Shown here: in pieces, positions 7,901 through 15,722 of the stretch | Numbering within the stretch: position 1 is the stretch's first letter | Layout of the letters: the number at the start of each line of letters is the position of its first letter | Assembly (NCBI GenBank): GCA_041746615.1 | Contig: JBGTGS010000046.1 | Location: 1 to 21,688, forward strand | Direction of reading: 5' to 3' | From: CAMAXB01 sp041746615 | GTDB lineage: Bacteria > Verrucomicrobiota > Verrucomicrobiia > Opitutales > Opitutaceae | Length of the DNA: 21,688 nucleotides | Program-made: the position numbers and the translations under genes | The notes under the pieces: model-generated | The model's input: only the letters and a program-made list of their open reading frames with translations | Told to the model about the DNA's origin: nothing | Databases searched by the model: none

Positions 7901-8042
7901 GACAACAAGGTGGGTATGACGACAGTTCCATCCCCGCCGCAAAGGATTTATTGAAGAAAGATTGAAAAATGAACCGCAGAGGTTCCGGGCAGGCCGAATG
8001 CTGCCGGTTGGATATCAAGAATTCAAGAGCGTAGACGCCATT

Positions 8043-8135
8043 GCGCTGCCTGTCTAGGCGATCCGGCTGCAGCGCGAAGGAAGGACCTGCGTTTCGTCTT
8101 CCCAACCCCACAGCCACGCGCAAGGGTTGGTCCTT
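8043..8135 (+). promoter_or_regulatory. Structured 5' leader of the VTT-domain gene
   Basis: Several complementary pairs lie just before the start: GCGCTGC (8043-8049) with GCAGCGC (8069-8075), AAGGACC (8081-8087) with GGTCCTT (8129-8135), and CCAACCC with GGGTTGG inside the latter. The AAGGG that could serve as ribosome site lies in the right-hand arm, two bases before the ATG-proximal strand, so folding could hide it. No match to a known riboswitch was recognised. Confidence 0.3.
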
Positions 8136-8136
8136 C

Positions 8137-8838
8137 ATGGAAATTTCAAGGGCCCCGCATCAACCTCAAGCCGACCCACCTCCCGAGCGGTGGTCCTCGT
8201 TACTTCTGGGCGGGGCCGCCATGGTCGCAACCCTCGTCATCACCACCGTCGCCCTATGGTTCTGGCGGGAATGGGATATGGAAACCTTTGAGGAATGGAA
8301 GCGTGAGGCCGGTCCGGTCTCGTTCTTCGCCGCCCTCGCTTTGCTGCCGGCCATCGGGTTTCCCACCACGCCTTTTTATATTCTGGCCGGCGCGACGTTC
8401 AGCCTGCCGGTCAACTTCATTGGCATCGGCATCAGCCTCGCGATCAATCTCTCTATCTGTTACCTCATCGCACACAGTGGACTCCGGCGCGTCATCACCT
8501 GGAGCCTGCAACGGACACGCTACAAGCTGCCCGCGCTGAAGCCCGGCCAGGCGCTTCGATTCTCGCTCCTCGTAAAACTGACCCCCGGGGTGGCCACCTT
8601 TCTCAAAAACTACATTATCGCCATGGCCGGGGTGCCGTTCGGGCTCTACTTCATGGTTTCGTTTGGCATCACCGCCTGCTACGCGGCAGCATTTGTCCTG
8701 CTCGGTGACTCCTTGGTGGACCGGAACCCGGGAATGGGTGTCATGGCCACAGGCATCCTCTTGCTGGTGATTGTCGCCGTCATGGCCGTACGCCGGCACC
8801 TGAGGGCGGTCCCCCGTGAGTCTGATGATTCGCGCTGA
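8137..8838 (+). CDS. TVP38/TMEM64 (VTT-domain, DedA-like) membrane protein
   Basis: About 233 residues from the ATG at 8137, preceded by AAGGG; an upstream in-frame TTG at 8041 is less likely. Hydrophobic segments lie near residues 23-45, 65-80, 88-115, 155-175 and 205-225. The core GFPTTPFYILAGATF followed by LAINLSICYLIA is typical of VTT-domain proteins, as is the later LVKLTPGVATFLKNYIIAMAGV segment, which forms a re-entrant loop in DedA/TMEM41B relatives. Family members are inner-membrane proteins with proposed roles in lipid scrambling or undecaprenyl-phosphate recycling; the substrate here is unknown. It is monocistronic: divergent from the REC-kinase gene and followed at 30 bases by a strong hairpin. 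Confidence 0.87.
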   Translation: MEISRAPHQPQADPPPERWSSLLLGGAAMVATLVITTVALWFWREWDMETFEEWKREAGPVSFFAALALLPAIGFPTTPFYILAGATFSLPVNFIGIGISLAINLSICYLIAHSGLRRVITWSLQRTRYKLPALKPGQALRFSLLVKLTPGVATFLKNYIIAMAGVPFGLYFMVSFGITACYAAAFVLLGDSLVDRNPGMGVMATGILLLVIVAVMAVRRHLRAVPRESDDSR

Positions 8839-8867
8839 CGGCTGGGCCACTCCGACTCGATCTTCTT

Positions 8868-8890
8868 CGAAAATGCCCCGGGCATTTTCG
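8868..8890 (+). terminator. Rho-independent terminator of the VTT-domain gene
   Basis: CGAAAATGCC (8868-8877) and GGCATTTTCG (8881-8890) form a perfect 10-bp stem around a three-base loop, followed by TTTT. It begins 30 bases past the TGA. The inverted repeat next to it may also help stop cysN transcription from the other side. Confidence 0.75.
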
Positions 8891-8894
8891 TTTT

Positions 8895-8977
8895 GCAGCC
8901 TGTCGGGAGGACCCGCCGCGCACGCCCTATCGCCGCCCGTCTACGGTCAAGTATTGAAGCTAAGTCCGACAGGCTGC
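8895..8977. repeat. Perfect 12-bp inverted repeat, 59-base spacer
   Basis: GCAGCCTGTCGG at 8895-8906 is the exact reverse complement of 8966-8977. The right arm ends five bases after the cysN stop. It may be a long terminator stem for cysN or the ends of a small repeat element. No coding sequence lies between the arms. Confidence 0.7.
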
Positions 8978-8982
8978 GGGAC

Positions 8983-10305
8983 TCAAAGTCCGCCCATGTC
9001 GGCGAAGGTCTCGACCGGAGCGTCGGGGTGTTCCGGCCATAGGATCATGCCGGCGCCGACGGTGGCGTGGCTGAACTCGTCGATGAGAATGAAGCTGCCG
9101 GTGCTCCGGTTGCGGCGGTAGGGATCAAACACCAGTGGCACACTCGATCTGAGTTGGATTCGTCCAATGTCATTCATGCCCAGGGTCACGGCGTCCGCCT
9201 CCTTGTGGAGGGTGTTGATGTTGACTTTGTAGCGGAGGGTTTTGATCGCACACTTCGCCTCCCGGGTGGTGTGGCGGATCAGATATTTGCCATTCGTCTG
9301 GAGGGGCTTTTCCGCAAACCAGCAGATCATCGCCTCCACGGTCTGGTTGACTTCGGGCTGGTTGTTGACCTTCGCAAGCAGGTCGCCACGCGAAAGATCG
9401 ATTTCATCGGCCAGCGTGATCGCGACCGACATCGGAGCAAAGGCTTCGGCGAGATCGCCGTCCGGACCATGGATCGACTTGATGTGTGAACGGTAACCGG
9501 AGGGCAGCGCGATGACCTCATCGCCCGGCTTGAAGACGCCGCCGGCGATGCGGCCCGCAAATCCGCGGAAATCGTGGTGGGCGTTGCTGTTCGGGCGGAT
9601 AACCGTCTGCACGGGAAAACGCGGATCGACGTGATTGTAATCACTCCCGATGTACACCGTCTCCAATGTGTAGAGCAGCGAACTGCCCTGGTACCACGGC
9701 ATGTTGGCCGATTTGTCCACGACGTTGTCACCATGCAGGGCGCTGATCGGGATGAACTTGATGTCGGGGATGTCCAACCGCGAGGCGAACTCCGTGTACT
9801 GGGCGACGATTTGGTTGAACCGCTCCTCGGACCAGTCGACGAGATCCATCTTGTTCACGCAGAGCACAACGTGCGGAATGCGCAGCAAAGAGGCGATGAA
9901 GGAGTGCCGACAGGTCTGCTCGATCACGCCCTTGCGGGCGTCCACCAACACGATGGCGAGATTGGCCGTCGAGGCGCCGGTCACCATGTTGCGGGTATAC
10001 TGCACATGGCCGGGAGTGTCCGCGATGATGAACTTGCGCCGAGGAGTGGCGAAATACCGGTAGGCAACATCAATGGTGATGCCCTGCTCACGCTCGGCCC
10101 GCAGACCGTCGGTCAGCAGGGACAGGTTGAGATGATCCTCGCCGCGCTGTTCGGTGGCCTTCTCGATTGCGTCGAGCTGGTCCTCAAAAATCGCCTTGGA
10201 GTCGTAGAGCAGACGGCCGATCAGGGTTGATTTGCCGTCGTCAACGGATCCCGCGGTGGTGAACCGCAGCAGGTCCATGGAAAGGTAGGTGGTGTCGGTG
10301 GACAT
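8983..10305 (-). CDS. cysN: Sulfate adenylyltransferase subunit 1, GTPase CysN
   Basis: About 440 residues from the ATG at 10305 (MSTDTTYLSMD); a longer TTG-initiated form to 10374 runs into the repeat-bearing intergenic DNA and is unlikely. GTPase motifs are intact: G1 AGSVDDGKST (18-27), the REQGITIDVAYRYF switch region, G3 DTPGH and G4 NKMD, followed by EF-Tu-like beta-barrel domains. CysN hydrolyses GTP to drive the CysD reaction, ATP + sulfate to adenosine 5'-phosphosulfate (APS). There is no C-terminal APS-kinase fusion of the NodQ type; that activity is on the separate cysC gene upstream. It is the last gene of cysC-cysD-cysN, separated from cysD by 138 bases that contain a palindromic repeat. 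Confidence 0.95.
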   Translation of the reverse strand: MSTDTTYLSMDLLRFTTAGSVDDGKSTLIGRLLYDSKAIFEDQLDAIEKATEQRGEDHLNLSLLTDGLRAEREQGITIDVAYRYFATPRRKFIIADTPGHVQYTRNMVTGASTANLAIVLVDARKGVIEQTCRHSFIASLLRIPHVVLCVNKMDLVDWSEERFNQIVAQYTEFASRLDIPDIKFIPISALHGDNVVDKSANMPWYQGSSLLYTLETVYIGSDYNHVDPRFPVQTVIRPNSNAHHDFRGFAGRIAGGVFKPGDEVIALPSGYRSHIKSIHGPDGDLAEAFAPMSVAITLADEIDLSRGDLLAKVNNQPEVNQTVEAMICWFAEKPLQTNGKYLIRHTTREAKCAIKTLRYKVNINTLHKEADAVTLGMNDIGRIQLRSSVPLVFDPYRRNRSTGSFILIDEFSHATVGAGMILWPEHPDAPVETFADMGGL

Positions 10306-10320
10306 CGGTTTTGAAAATTT

Positions 10321-10435
10321 CAAACGCCAAAGGTCCAAACGCCAATCCCGCGTACGCGGGATCCGAAGGACCAAAAGGCAAAAATGGAATCAAGAGGGCT
10401 GGATCATTGTTTGGAGTTTGGCGCTTTGGCGTTTG
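10321..10435. repeat. Imperfect 25-bp inverted repeat between cysD and cysN
   Basis: The arms 10321-10345 and 10411-10435 are reverse complements with three mismatches, built from phrases such as CAAACGCCAAAG and CCAAACTCCAA. Between them are a separate palindrome and about 45 other bases. It interrupts an otherwise compact operon, so it is either transcribed through or acts as an attenuating or processing hairpin. A similar element is at 15723-15783. Confidence 0.75.
10345..10362. repeat. Perfect 18-bp palindrome
   Basis: ATCCCGCG followed by TACGCGGGAT reads the same on both strands. It sits at the inner edge of the left arm of the cysD-cysN inverted repeat. A loop-less palindrome of this size could be a dimeric protein site or part of a mobile palindromic repeat. 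Confidence 0.7.
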
Positions 10436-10443
10436 GGATTTTT

Positions 10444-11349
10444 TTAGAAGTATCCCGCCTTCTTGCGGTCCTCCATCGCCGTCTCGGAACGCTTGTCGTC
10501 GGCGCGCGCCCCGCGCTCAGTCACGCGGGCGGATGCAACCTCCTGGATGATCTCGGCCAGGCTGGCGGCCGAACTCTCGACCGCGCCGGTGCAAGTCGCG
10601 TCGCCCACGGTGCGGAAGCGAACCTGCTTCCATTCGAATTTCTCTCCCTCCATGAGGGTGATGAAGGGTGTGTTCGCCAGCAGCACCCCGCCGCGATTCA
10701 CAATTTCGCGCTCATGAGTGAAATAAATGGTCGGGATGGTGAGTTGCTCACGGGCGATGTACTGCCAGACGTCCATCTCCGTCCAGTTGGAGAGCGGGAA
10801 GACCCGGAAGTGCTCACCGGTGTGCTTGCGACCGTTGAAGAGATTCCAGAGTTCGGGGCGCTGGTTTTTCGGATCCCACTGGCCGAACTCGTCACGATGT
10901 GAAAAAAAGCGTTCCTTTGCCCGGGCTTTTTCCTCGTCGCGTCGTGCCCCGCCCAGGCAGGCGTCGAATTTGAACTCCTCGATCGCATCCAGCAGGGTGA
11001 CGGTCTGAAGGGCGTTGCGCGAAGGATTTGGCCCTTTCTCCTCCTGGGCGCGGCCGGCCTTGATCGAATCCTCGACATGACGGACGATCAGACGTGAACC
11101 GTTGGCGGCCACGAGCTCATCGCGGAAGGCGATCGTCTCGGGAAAATTGTGCCCGGTGTCCACGTGGACGAGCGGGAACGGAATCTTCGCCGGTGCAAAG
11201 GCCTTCTGGGCCAGACGCACCATCACGATTGAATCCTTGCCCCCGGAAAACAACAGCGCTGGCCGCTCAAACTGCGCGGCGACTTCGCGCATGATGAAGA
11301 TGGCCTCGTGCTCAAGTTGGGCGAGGTGGGTGAGGTTGTAGGAACTCAT
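10444..11349 (-). CDS. cysD: Sulfate adenylyltransferase subunit 2, CysD
   Basis: Three hundred and one residues, the usual length. The PP-loop ATP-pyrophosphatase motif SGGKDS is at 35-40. Family blocks follow: VHVDTGHNFPETI, ACLGGARRDEEKARAKER, the WDPKNQRPELWNLFNG segment, FPLSNWTEMDVWQYI, and a C-terminal EDRKKAGYF that is nearly invariant in CysD. With CysN it adenylates sulfate to APS in the cytoplasm. The ATG overlaps the cysC stop by four bases (ATGA), so the two are translationally coupled. The stop is TAA at 10444-10446. Confidence 0.97.
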   Translation of the reverse strand: MSSYNLTHLAQLEHEAIFIMREVAAQFERPALLFSGGKDSIVMVRLAQKAFAPAKIPFPLVHVDTGHNFPETIAFRDELVAANGSRLIVRHVEDSIKAGRAQEEKGPNPSRNALQTVTLLDAIEEFKFDACLGGARRDEEKARAKERFFSHRDEFGQWDPKNQRPELWNLFNGRKHTGEHFRVFPLSNWTEMDVWQYIAREQLTIPTIYFTHEREIVNRGGVLLANTPFITLMEGEKFEWKQVRFRTVGDATCTGAVESSAASLAEIIQEVASARVTERGARADDKRSETAMEDRKKAGYF

Positions 11350-11960
11350 TGCGGAAATCGAATGCGGGGCAAAACCAGTGCGTGTAATCGGTCGAGCGAA
11401 GCCGCGGGCAGTTCGGACTCGGTGGCAATCTCCAGCGTCGCCTCGCCGGGCAACGGGGGCTCGAAGGCGGAATCACGCCCGGTGAAACTCGCCACTCCAC
11501 CGGCGGCCGCCTTTGCGTACAGGCCCTTGGGATCACGTTTGGCACAGGCCGCGAATGAGGCCGCCACATGCACTTCGATCAGGTCCTCTGTTCCAATGAT
11601 GGAGCGCACCCGGTCGCGCTGGCCTCGAAGCGGCGTGATGAAGGAACACAGCGTGACCACACCCGCCTGCACAAAAAGTTTCGCCACCTCAGCCACCCGG
11701 CGCAGGTTCTCGGTCCGGTCGGCATCGCTGAAACCGAGGCCGCGATTGAGCCCCGTGCGCACATTGTCCCCGTCGAGCAAGTGCGTCGCGAACCCCTCGG
11801 ACGCCAACCGGCGCTCCAAGGCCACAGCCAGCGTGCTCTTTCCCGAACCGGACAGCCCGTACAGCCAGATTACCCGGGCTTTTTGCCGCAGATTCACCTC
11901 TTTCTCCTCCCGGGAAAGAATGCGATCAAAGATAGGATGAAGATTGTCGGCAGCGGTCAT
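11346..11960 (-). CDS. cysC: Adenylylsulfate (APS) kinase CysC
   Basis: Two hundred and four residues. The P-loop GLSGSGKST lies at 35-43, followed by LLDGDNVRTGLNRGLGFSDA with the DGDN APS-binding motif, RTENLRRVAEVAKL, and DPKGLYAKA with FTGRDSAFEPP. It phosphorylates APS at the 3' position to make PAPS, used either for reduction to sulfite or for sulfation. It is the first gene of cysC-cysD-cysN, an order in which the kinase is made before the sulfurylase. No PAPS reductase, sulfite reductase or sulfotransferase is visible in the window, so assimilation and sulfation cannot be separated. An AT-rich stretch upstream carries the likely promoter. Confidence 0.95.
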   Translation of the reverse strand: MTAADNLHPIFDRILSREEKEVNLRQKARVIWLYGLSGSGKSTLAVALERRLASEGFATHLLDGDNVRTGLNRGLGFSDADRTENLRRVAEVAKLFVQAGVVTLCSFITPLRGQRDRVRSIIGTEDLIEVHVAASFAACAKRDPKGLYAKAAAGGVASFTGRDSAFEPPLPGEATLEIATESELPAASLDRLHALVLPRIRFPQ

Positions 11961-11983
11961 TATCTTAAGTGAGTTGATAAACT

Positions 11984-12013
11984 TTTATAAGTATGACTCT
12001 GGCGGCAAGTAAA
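11984..12013 (-). promoter_or_regulatory. Candidate promoter of cysC-cysD-cysN
   Basis: On the minus strand, TATAAA (11984-11989) lies 18 bases after a weak TTTACT (12008-12013), about 24 bases upstream of the cysC ATG in an AT-rich gap. The -10 box is good and the -35 box poor. No known sulfur-responsive operator was recognised. Confidence 0.3.
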
Positions 12014-12048
12014 AACCATGACGTCCTTTGAAATAGATTTGTAATTAT

Positions 12049-12843
12049 TTATTGCTCTATAGCTTCCAAATCCTCCTCCATGGCAGCCAAGCGTGCCTCC
12101 ACTCCGGCAAGGAGGAGAGGATCGACCCCGTCCAGCGTTTGAAGTAGTCGCTGATGGTGTCGCTGCAACCGGTTCAAAGCGCCGGCTCTATCCCCCAGCC
12201 GCCAAAGCAGGCCGGCATGGATTCGTTCGACAAAAAGCGGAGCTTGCGGATGCCGTGCAGCCTGCTCAAAGGCCTCAGCGGCCATCTGGACATCACCCCG
12301 TCGATTCAAATGGATACCGGCCATTTCAATGAGAAGCAGCGGATCTTCCGGATGATGAACGAGCGCTTCCGCAAGCAGGCGGAGGGCCTGCTCCGCCTGT
12401 TCCTCATTAATCTGACGAATCACGGCCTCAGGAATGCGATCACCTCCCCCAGCCTGGCGGATACGTTCATCAGCGAGATCGTAGGCAAAAATACGGGCGG
12501 CATTGACCCAGAAGTAGCGCGGCCGTGGATCGATCCTGACCGCGAGCCGGCACCATCGACCGGTTGCCTCCACCTCGCGACTCTCCCATGCTTGGTGCGC
12601 ACGCAACCAGATGAAATCAGCGGTGATCGCGCGGAAGCCACCCAGCAGCATCGGCAGGGATGAACCCGTGGAAAGCCCGTGCCCCGGGGCAATATCAACT
12701 GCTGGTGGCCTATGCCCGAGTTCCTCCCTTAGCGGTCCATCGATCAGGATTACCGCCACGCCGGCAAGAATCATGCCCGCAATAAGGTGTCCACGCCGTC
12801 GCCGTTGACGGTGGCCTTCAGATTTCCCTGCTTCGGAATACAT
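12049..12843 (-). CDS. Membrane-anchored TPR-like protein of the ABC operon
   Basis: About 264 residues. A basic N-terminus (HRQRRRRGH) precedes one hydrophobic segment (about 20-36), so the rest should face the periplasm. After it come a segment LLGGFRAITADFIWLRAHQAWE and FWVNAARIFAYDLADER, then helical repeats of TPR character (QALRLLAEALVHHPEDPLLLIEMAGIHL, AAEAFEQAARHPQ, ALNRLQRHHQRL). I do not recognise a named family with certainty. The start overlaps the 3' end of the ABC-2 permease gene by 26 bases, so they are co-transcribed, and a role with that transporter is the best guess. It could be a structural or adaptor subunit. The stop is 88 bases before the cysC start. Confidence 0.75.
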   Translation of the reverse strand: MYSEAGKSEGHRQRRRRGHLIAGMILAGVAVILIDGPLREELGHRPPAVDIAPGHGLSTGSSLPMLLGGFRAITADFIWLRAHQAWESREVEATGRWCRLAVRIDPRPRYFWVNAARIFAYDLADERIRQAGGGDRIPEAVIRQINEEQAEQALRLLAEALVHHPEDPLLLIEMAGIHLNRRGDVQMAAEAFEQAARHPQAPLFVERIHAGLLWRLGDRAGALNRLQRHHQRLLQTLDGVDPLLLAGVEARLAAMEEDLEAIEQ

Positions 12844-13624
12844 GGATCGCCAGTCCCATCATGACCCCACTGTACGCCAGACCATATCCGCCGAGGGCTC
12901 CCAGGGGCAACCAGCCAATCGGTTCACCCGAACCTGCTTTTTCAGACAGATCAAACAGCTGGAAATCGGGAAGGACCACCCCCACGACCGAGGCGAAGAA
13001 TCGCTCGAACGGTTCCTGACTACCTGCGGCGTGCATTACAAGCAGCGGGTGCAAATGACAGATCGCCAGCACCGGCAAGGCCAGCAGACCAGCCAGAACC
13101 GCGGTCCGACTGATGACCGACAGCAACAGGATCATCGCCGCCAAAATCATCAACCTGAACAGTTGAGCAACTCCGGCAAACCCGAGATTCACCCATGCCA
13201 CCTGGGGATCACCGGTTGCGGCCAGTACGCCGGCCAGTAGCCCCGTTGTGAATACACAGAAAACACCGGCGAGCGCAGATATTCCCAGCCATTTCCCAAC
13301 CAAATAACTCCCCCGCCCGAGTGGCTTGGCCAGCAGCGTCTGGGCATTGCCCCGGTCGAGTTCACCCAAAAAAAGATGTAATGTGACCATGATCACCAGC
13401 AGGGCTCCGAAAAGCCCCTGGCCCGCCAGTCCGAAATCGAGGATGAAGCGGGTCTCGCTCGTGCCAAAATTAAAATCGCGCAAGCCCTGCACTCCCAGGA
13501 TGAACGCTCCTCCGACCATCAACAGGCCCATGATCATCCGTTCGCGCAGGGCTTCACGAAACGTCATTTCCGCAATGATACCCATGCCACCCGTGCGGGC
13601 AACGAAACGCCGGATGATGCTCAT
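12818..13624 (-). CDS. ABC-2-type permease
   Basis: About 268 residues with six probable membrane helices (near 30-50, 68-90, 112-135, 150-170, 175-195 and 240-260). ABC-2 features include an N-terminal MTFREALRERM amphipathic segment and LGELDRGNAQTLLAKPLGRGSYLVGKW, the usual cytoplasmic loop after the second helix that contacts the ATPase. It should form a dimer with the ATPase encoded upstream. The ATG at 13624 shares its A with the TGA of the ATPase gene, a one-base overlap. The 3' end overlaps the TPR gene. Exported substrate unknown. Confidence 0.87.
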   Translation of the reverse strand: MSIIRRFVARTGGMGIIAEMTFREALRERMIMGLLMVGGAFILGVQGLRDFNFGTSETRFILDFGLAGQGLFGALLVIMVTLHLFLGELDRGNAQTLLAKPLGRGSYLVGKWLGISALAGVFCVFTTGLLAGVLAATGDPQVAWVNLGFAGVAQLFRLMILAAMILLLSVISRTAVLAGLLALPVLAICHLHPLLVMHAAGSQEPFERFFASVVGVVLPDFQLFDLSEKAGSGEPIGWLPLGALGGYGLAYSGVMMGLAIHVFRSREI

Positions 13625-14487
13625 CAAGCAATTCCTCCGCTGTCATTCGTCCCCAGGCATCGCGCGTACAGCCGGGCAAGACGACCGGACGGTGGCATCA
13701 TGCCGGAAAGGCGCCGTCCCCGGACCGCCAGCCAGTTCCGCAGTTCGCCCAGTTCATCATCAGGCAGGGGATCGATGAGCAGCGCCTGCGCTGCTGCTTC
13801 CGCACCCTCCAGGTCCGCCACGGAACCCTCCAAGACAAGACCACCTCGATCCAAAATGGCCACATGGTCGCACAGATCCTCAACCGGGCCGAACTGGTGA
13901 GTGGCAATAAGAACGGTGCGACCCTCCGCCCGCAGCAAGGCGATGCGTCCGGCAAGCTCGTCAGCCCCCTTCGGGTCCAACCCTGCGGATGGTTCGTCAA
14001 GGATTACCAGCCGGGGGTCATGCACCAGGGCCTGCGCCAGGCCGATGCGCTGCAGCATGCCCTTTGAATAGGTGTCAATCCGGCGATCCGCCGCCGTCTT
14101 GAGACCCACCCGGGCAATCAGCTCATCCACCCGGCTGACCAATCCGCGCTTTGGCAGGCCAGCCAAACGTGCATGAAAACACACCAGTTCGCGACCGCTG
14201 AGATGCCGGGAAAACCGCGGGGCATCAGGCAGGTATCCGGTCAATCGCCGTGCTTCCAGCGATCCGGCCGGACAGCCGAACACGCGAACGGAACCGGCAG
14301 TCGGCTCCAGCAGACCCAGGATGAGTCGGAGCGTCGTACTCTTGCCGCCACCGTTGGGACCGAGCAAACCACAAATGGAGCCGGCCGGCACGTTGAACGT
14401 CACCCGGTCCAAGGCCCGCAGACGCGGGCCAAAAAGGTGCGTCGAATAATCCCGGGTAAGGTTTTTTAGCTCGATGGCGGCTTCCAT
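13624..14487 (-). CDS. ABC transporter ATP-binding protein
   Basis: About 287 residues. Walker A GPNGGGKST is at 43-51, the signature YSKGMLQRIGLA starts at 140, Walker B LVILDE is at 160-165 with the D-loop SAGLDP after it, and the switch His197 is in ATHQ. The Q-loop position reads TGYLPDAP, so the usual Gln is not obvious. The shape (single ATPase domain plus about 60 extra C-terminal residues) matches ATPases paired with ABC-2 permeases, such as those for drug, lantibiotic or copper (NosF-like) export. The permease follows immediately. It starts 11 bases after the acylphosphatase stop. Confidence 0.93.
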   Translation of the reverse strand: MEAAIELKNLTRDYSTHLFGPRLRALDRVTFNVPAGSICGLLGPNGGGKSTTLRLILGLLEPTAGSVRVFGCPAGSLEARRLTGYLPDAPRFSRHLSGRELVCFHARLAGLPKRGLVSRVDELIARVGLKTAADRRIDTYSKGMLQRIGLAQALVHDPRLVILDEPSAGLDPKGADELAGRIALLRAEGRTVLIATHQFGPVEDLCDHVAILDRGGLVLEGSVADLEGAEAAAQALLIDPLPDDELGELRNWLAVRGRRLSGMMPPSGRLARLYARCLGTNDSGGIA

Positions 14488-14498
14488 GCGGAGCCCCG

Positions 14499-14774
14499 TC
14501 AGCGGATCGCAAACCCTTGAAACTGAGGCTGACGGCGGTGGCTGTGCCGTTCAACCTTGCGGATGTAGCCATGCAGACGTTCCTCGACCGCGGCGACAAA
14601 CGCCGCGACTTCATCGGAGGAGCCCTCCGCTTCCAACTGCACGCGACCATCCGGCAGGTTTTGCACAAAGCCCGTTACCTCGAACTCCTTGGCGACCTGG
14701 AGTGTTTGGTAACGAAAACCAACGCCTTGCACGCGACCTGCGAAAAACACCGTTTCAAGATGCACTTCGGCCAT
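14499..14774 (-). CDS. acyP: Acylphosphatase
   Basis: Ninety-one residues from the ATG at 14774, the normal size of this small alpha/beta enzyme. The catalytic motif is intact: GRVQGVGFRYQT with Arg21 that binds the phosphate, and GFVQNLPDGRV with catalytic Asn39, then AEGSSDEVAAFVAAVEERL. It hydrolyses acyl phosphates such as acetyl phosphate or 1,3-bisphosphoglycerate in the cytoplasm. An in-frame extension up to 14945 exists but has no family similarity, so the internal ATG is preferred. It is the first gene of a four-gene run with the ABC transporter and the TPR protein, eleven bases from the ATPase gene. A functional link to the transporter is not known. Confidence 0.92.
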   Translation of the reverse strand: MAEVHLETVFFAGRVQGVGFRYQTLQVAKEFEVTGFVQNLPDGRVQLEAEGSSDEVAAFVAAVEERLHGYIRKVERHSHRRQPQFQGFAIR

Positions 14775-14980
14775 AGGGGAACCGGCACGCTGTGCGGCCC
14801 CTCGGCCATGATCAATCCGGAATTTGTTCCTTTTCCCCAGTGCATTTGTCTGAAGCGCCCGTATCTTTACTAAAAGGCAATCGACGCCAGGATTCACCAT
14901 CCGGCTCATCGGCTTTTTCATTGCCTTTTGAAGCACCGAATCCACCTTGCCCAGAATAGGTCAGCGACCTACACCGCTAA

Positions 14981-15688
14981 ATGAGCAATTACGAATCCAA
15001 CGGCCCCTCTGACAACGAGTGGGATGAACGGGGCGAACTGGCCTGGAACGAATTTGACTGGGAGAACTACCTGCGCAGCCAGGACGACGTCATTCACCGT
15101 TATCTCGCCTTCTACGAAAAACTCCAGGGGAGTCCTGAGCGTCTGGACGAAGTGGCCCACCAAATGGGCTGGGATGAGGAAAGCTGGAGCAGTGACATCG
15201 ATTTTGAGGCCGGCGCACCTGAGGCCGGTCAAACACTGGAAGCGGATGCCCCCGGATCCGGGGAGTTCGACAGCGAGCCCTACACGCTCCACAAGAACCC
15301 GGTGTTCATCGCCACCAAGGCGATTTATCTGAGCATGAAGCGCCCGTGGGAACGGCTGGCCGACGAGCCCGCCCGCGTTCCACAAGACCTAGCCCTTCGA
15401 TTTCATGCCTCGCTCTATCGTGGTGAGGAACAGGCCATGCTTGCGATCCAAGCCCTGGATTTCGGGGACTACGCGATGGCGATCAGCCTCTTCAAGCGGT
15501 CACTGCGTGAATTGAACCAGTCACTAGCGCTGATCTCGGGTCAAGCCGAGTCGACGAGCCGCAGCTTAAAGGACTACGGTGAAAGTGCCCTGCCCCGCCT
15601 TTTTGACCTACGAGAAATCTGGTTGCGCGTCATGAACGAGTGTCGTGAAGAACTCGAGAGACCCGCCGAGAGCGACGAGGAGAGCTGA
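14981..15688 (+). CDS. Acidic conserved-looking protein of unknown function
   Basis: About 235 residues, strongly acidic (many Asp/Glu/Trp-Asp runs: NEWDERGELAWNEFDWENY), with no signal peptide or membrane segment. The middle (about 105-200) is helical and amphipathic, with NPVFIATKAIYLSMKRPWERL and ALDFGDYAMAISLFKRSLRELNQSLALI. The last 30 residues are again charged. I do not recognise a family. It resembles the uncharacterised soluble proteins seen in Verrucomicrobiota, but that is an impression. It is divergent from acylphosphatase with a 206-base gap and stands alone before the tRNA. No clear ribosome site precedes the ATG. Confidence 0.8.
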   Translation: MSNYESNGPSDNEWDERGELAWNEFDWENYLRSQDDVIHRYLAFYEKLQGSPERLDEVAHQMGWDEESWSSDIDFEAGAPEAGQTLEADAPGSGEFDSEPYTLHKNPVFIATKAIYLSMKRPWERLADEPARVPQDLALRFHASLYRGEEQAMLAIQALDFGDYAMAISLFKRSLRELNQSLALISGQAESTSRSLKDYGESALPRLFDLREIWLRVMNECREELERPAESDEES

Positions 15689-15722
15689 AGGGTATTAGCC
15701 CAACCCGGCGAAGCCGGAGGAA

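Noticed and set aside
8895..8977. Insertion-sequence ends
   Set aside because: The arms enclose only 59 bases with no coding content and no flanking target duplication; kept as an inverted repeat only.
14775..14945. N-terminal extension of acylphosphatase by 57 residues
   Set aside because: The extension has no similarity to the family, whose normal size is reached from the ATG at 14774.
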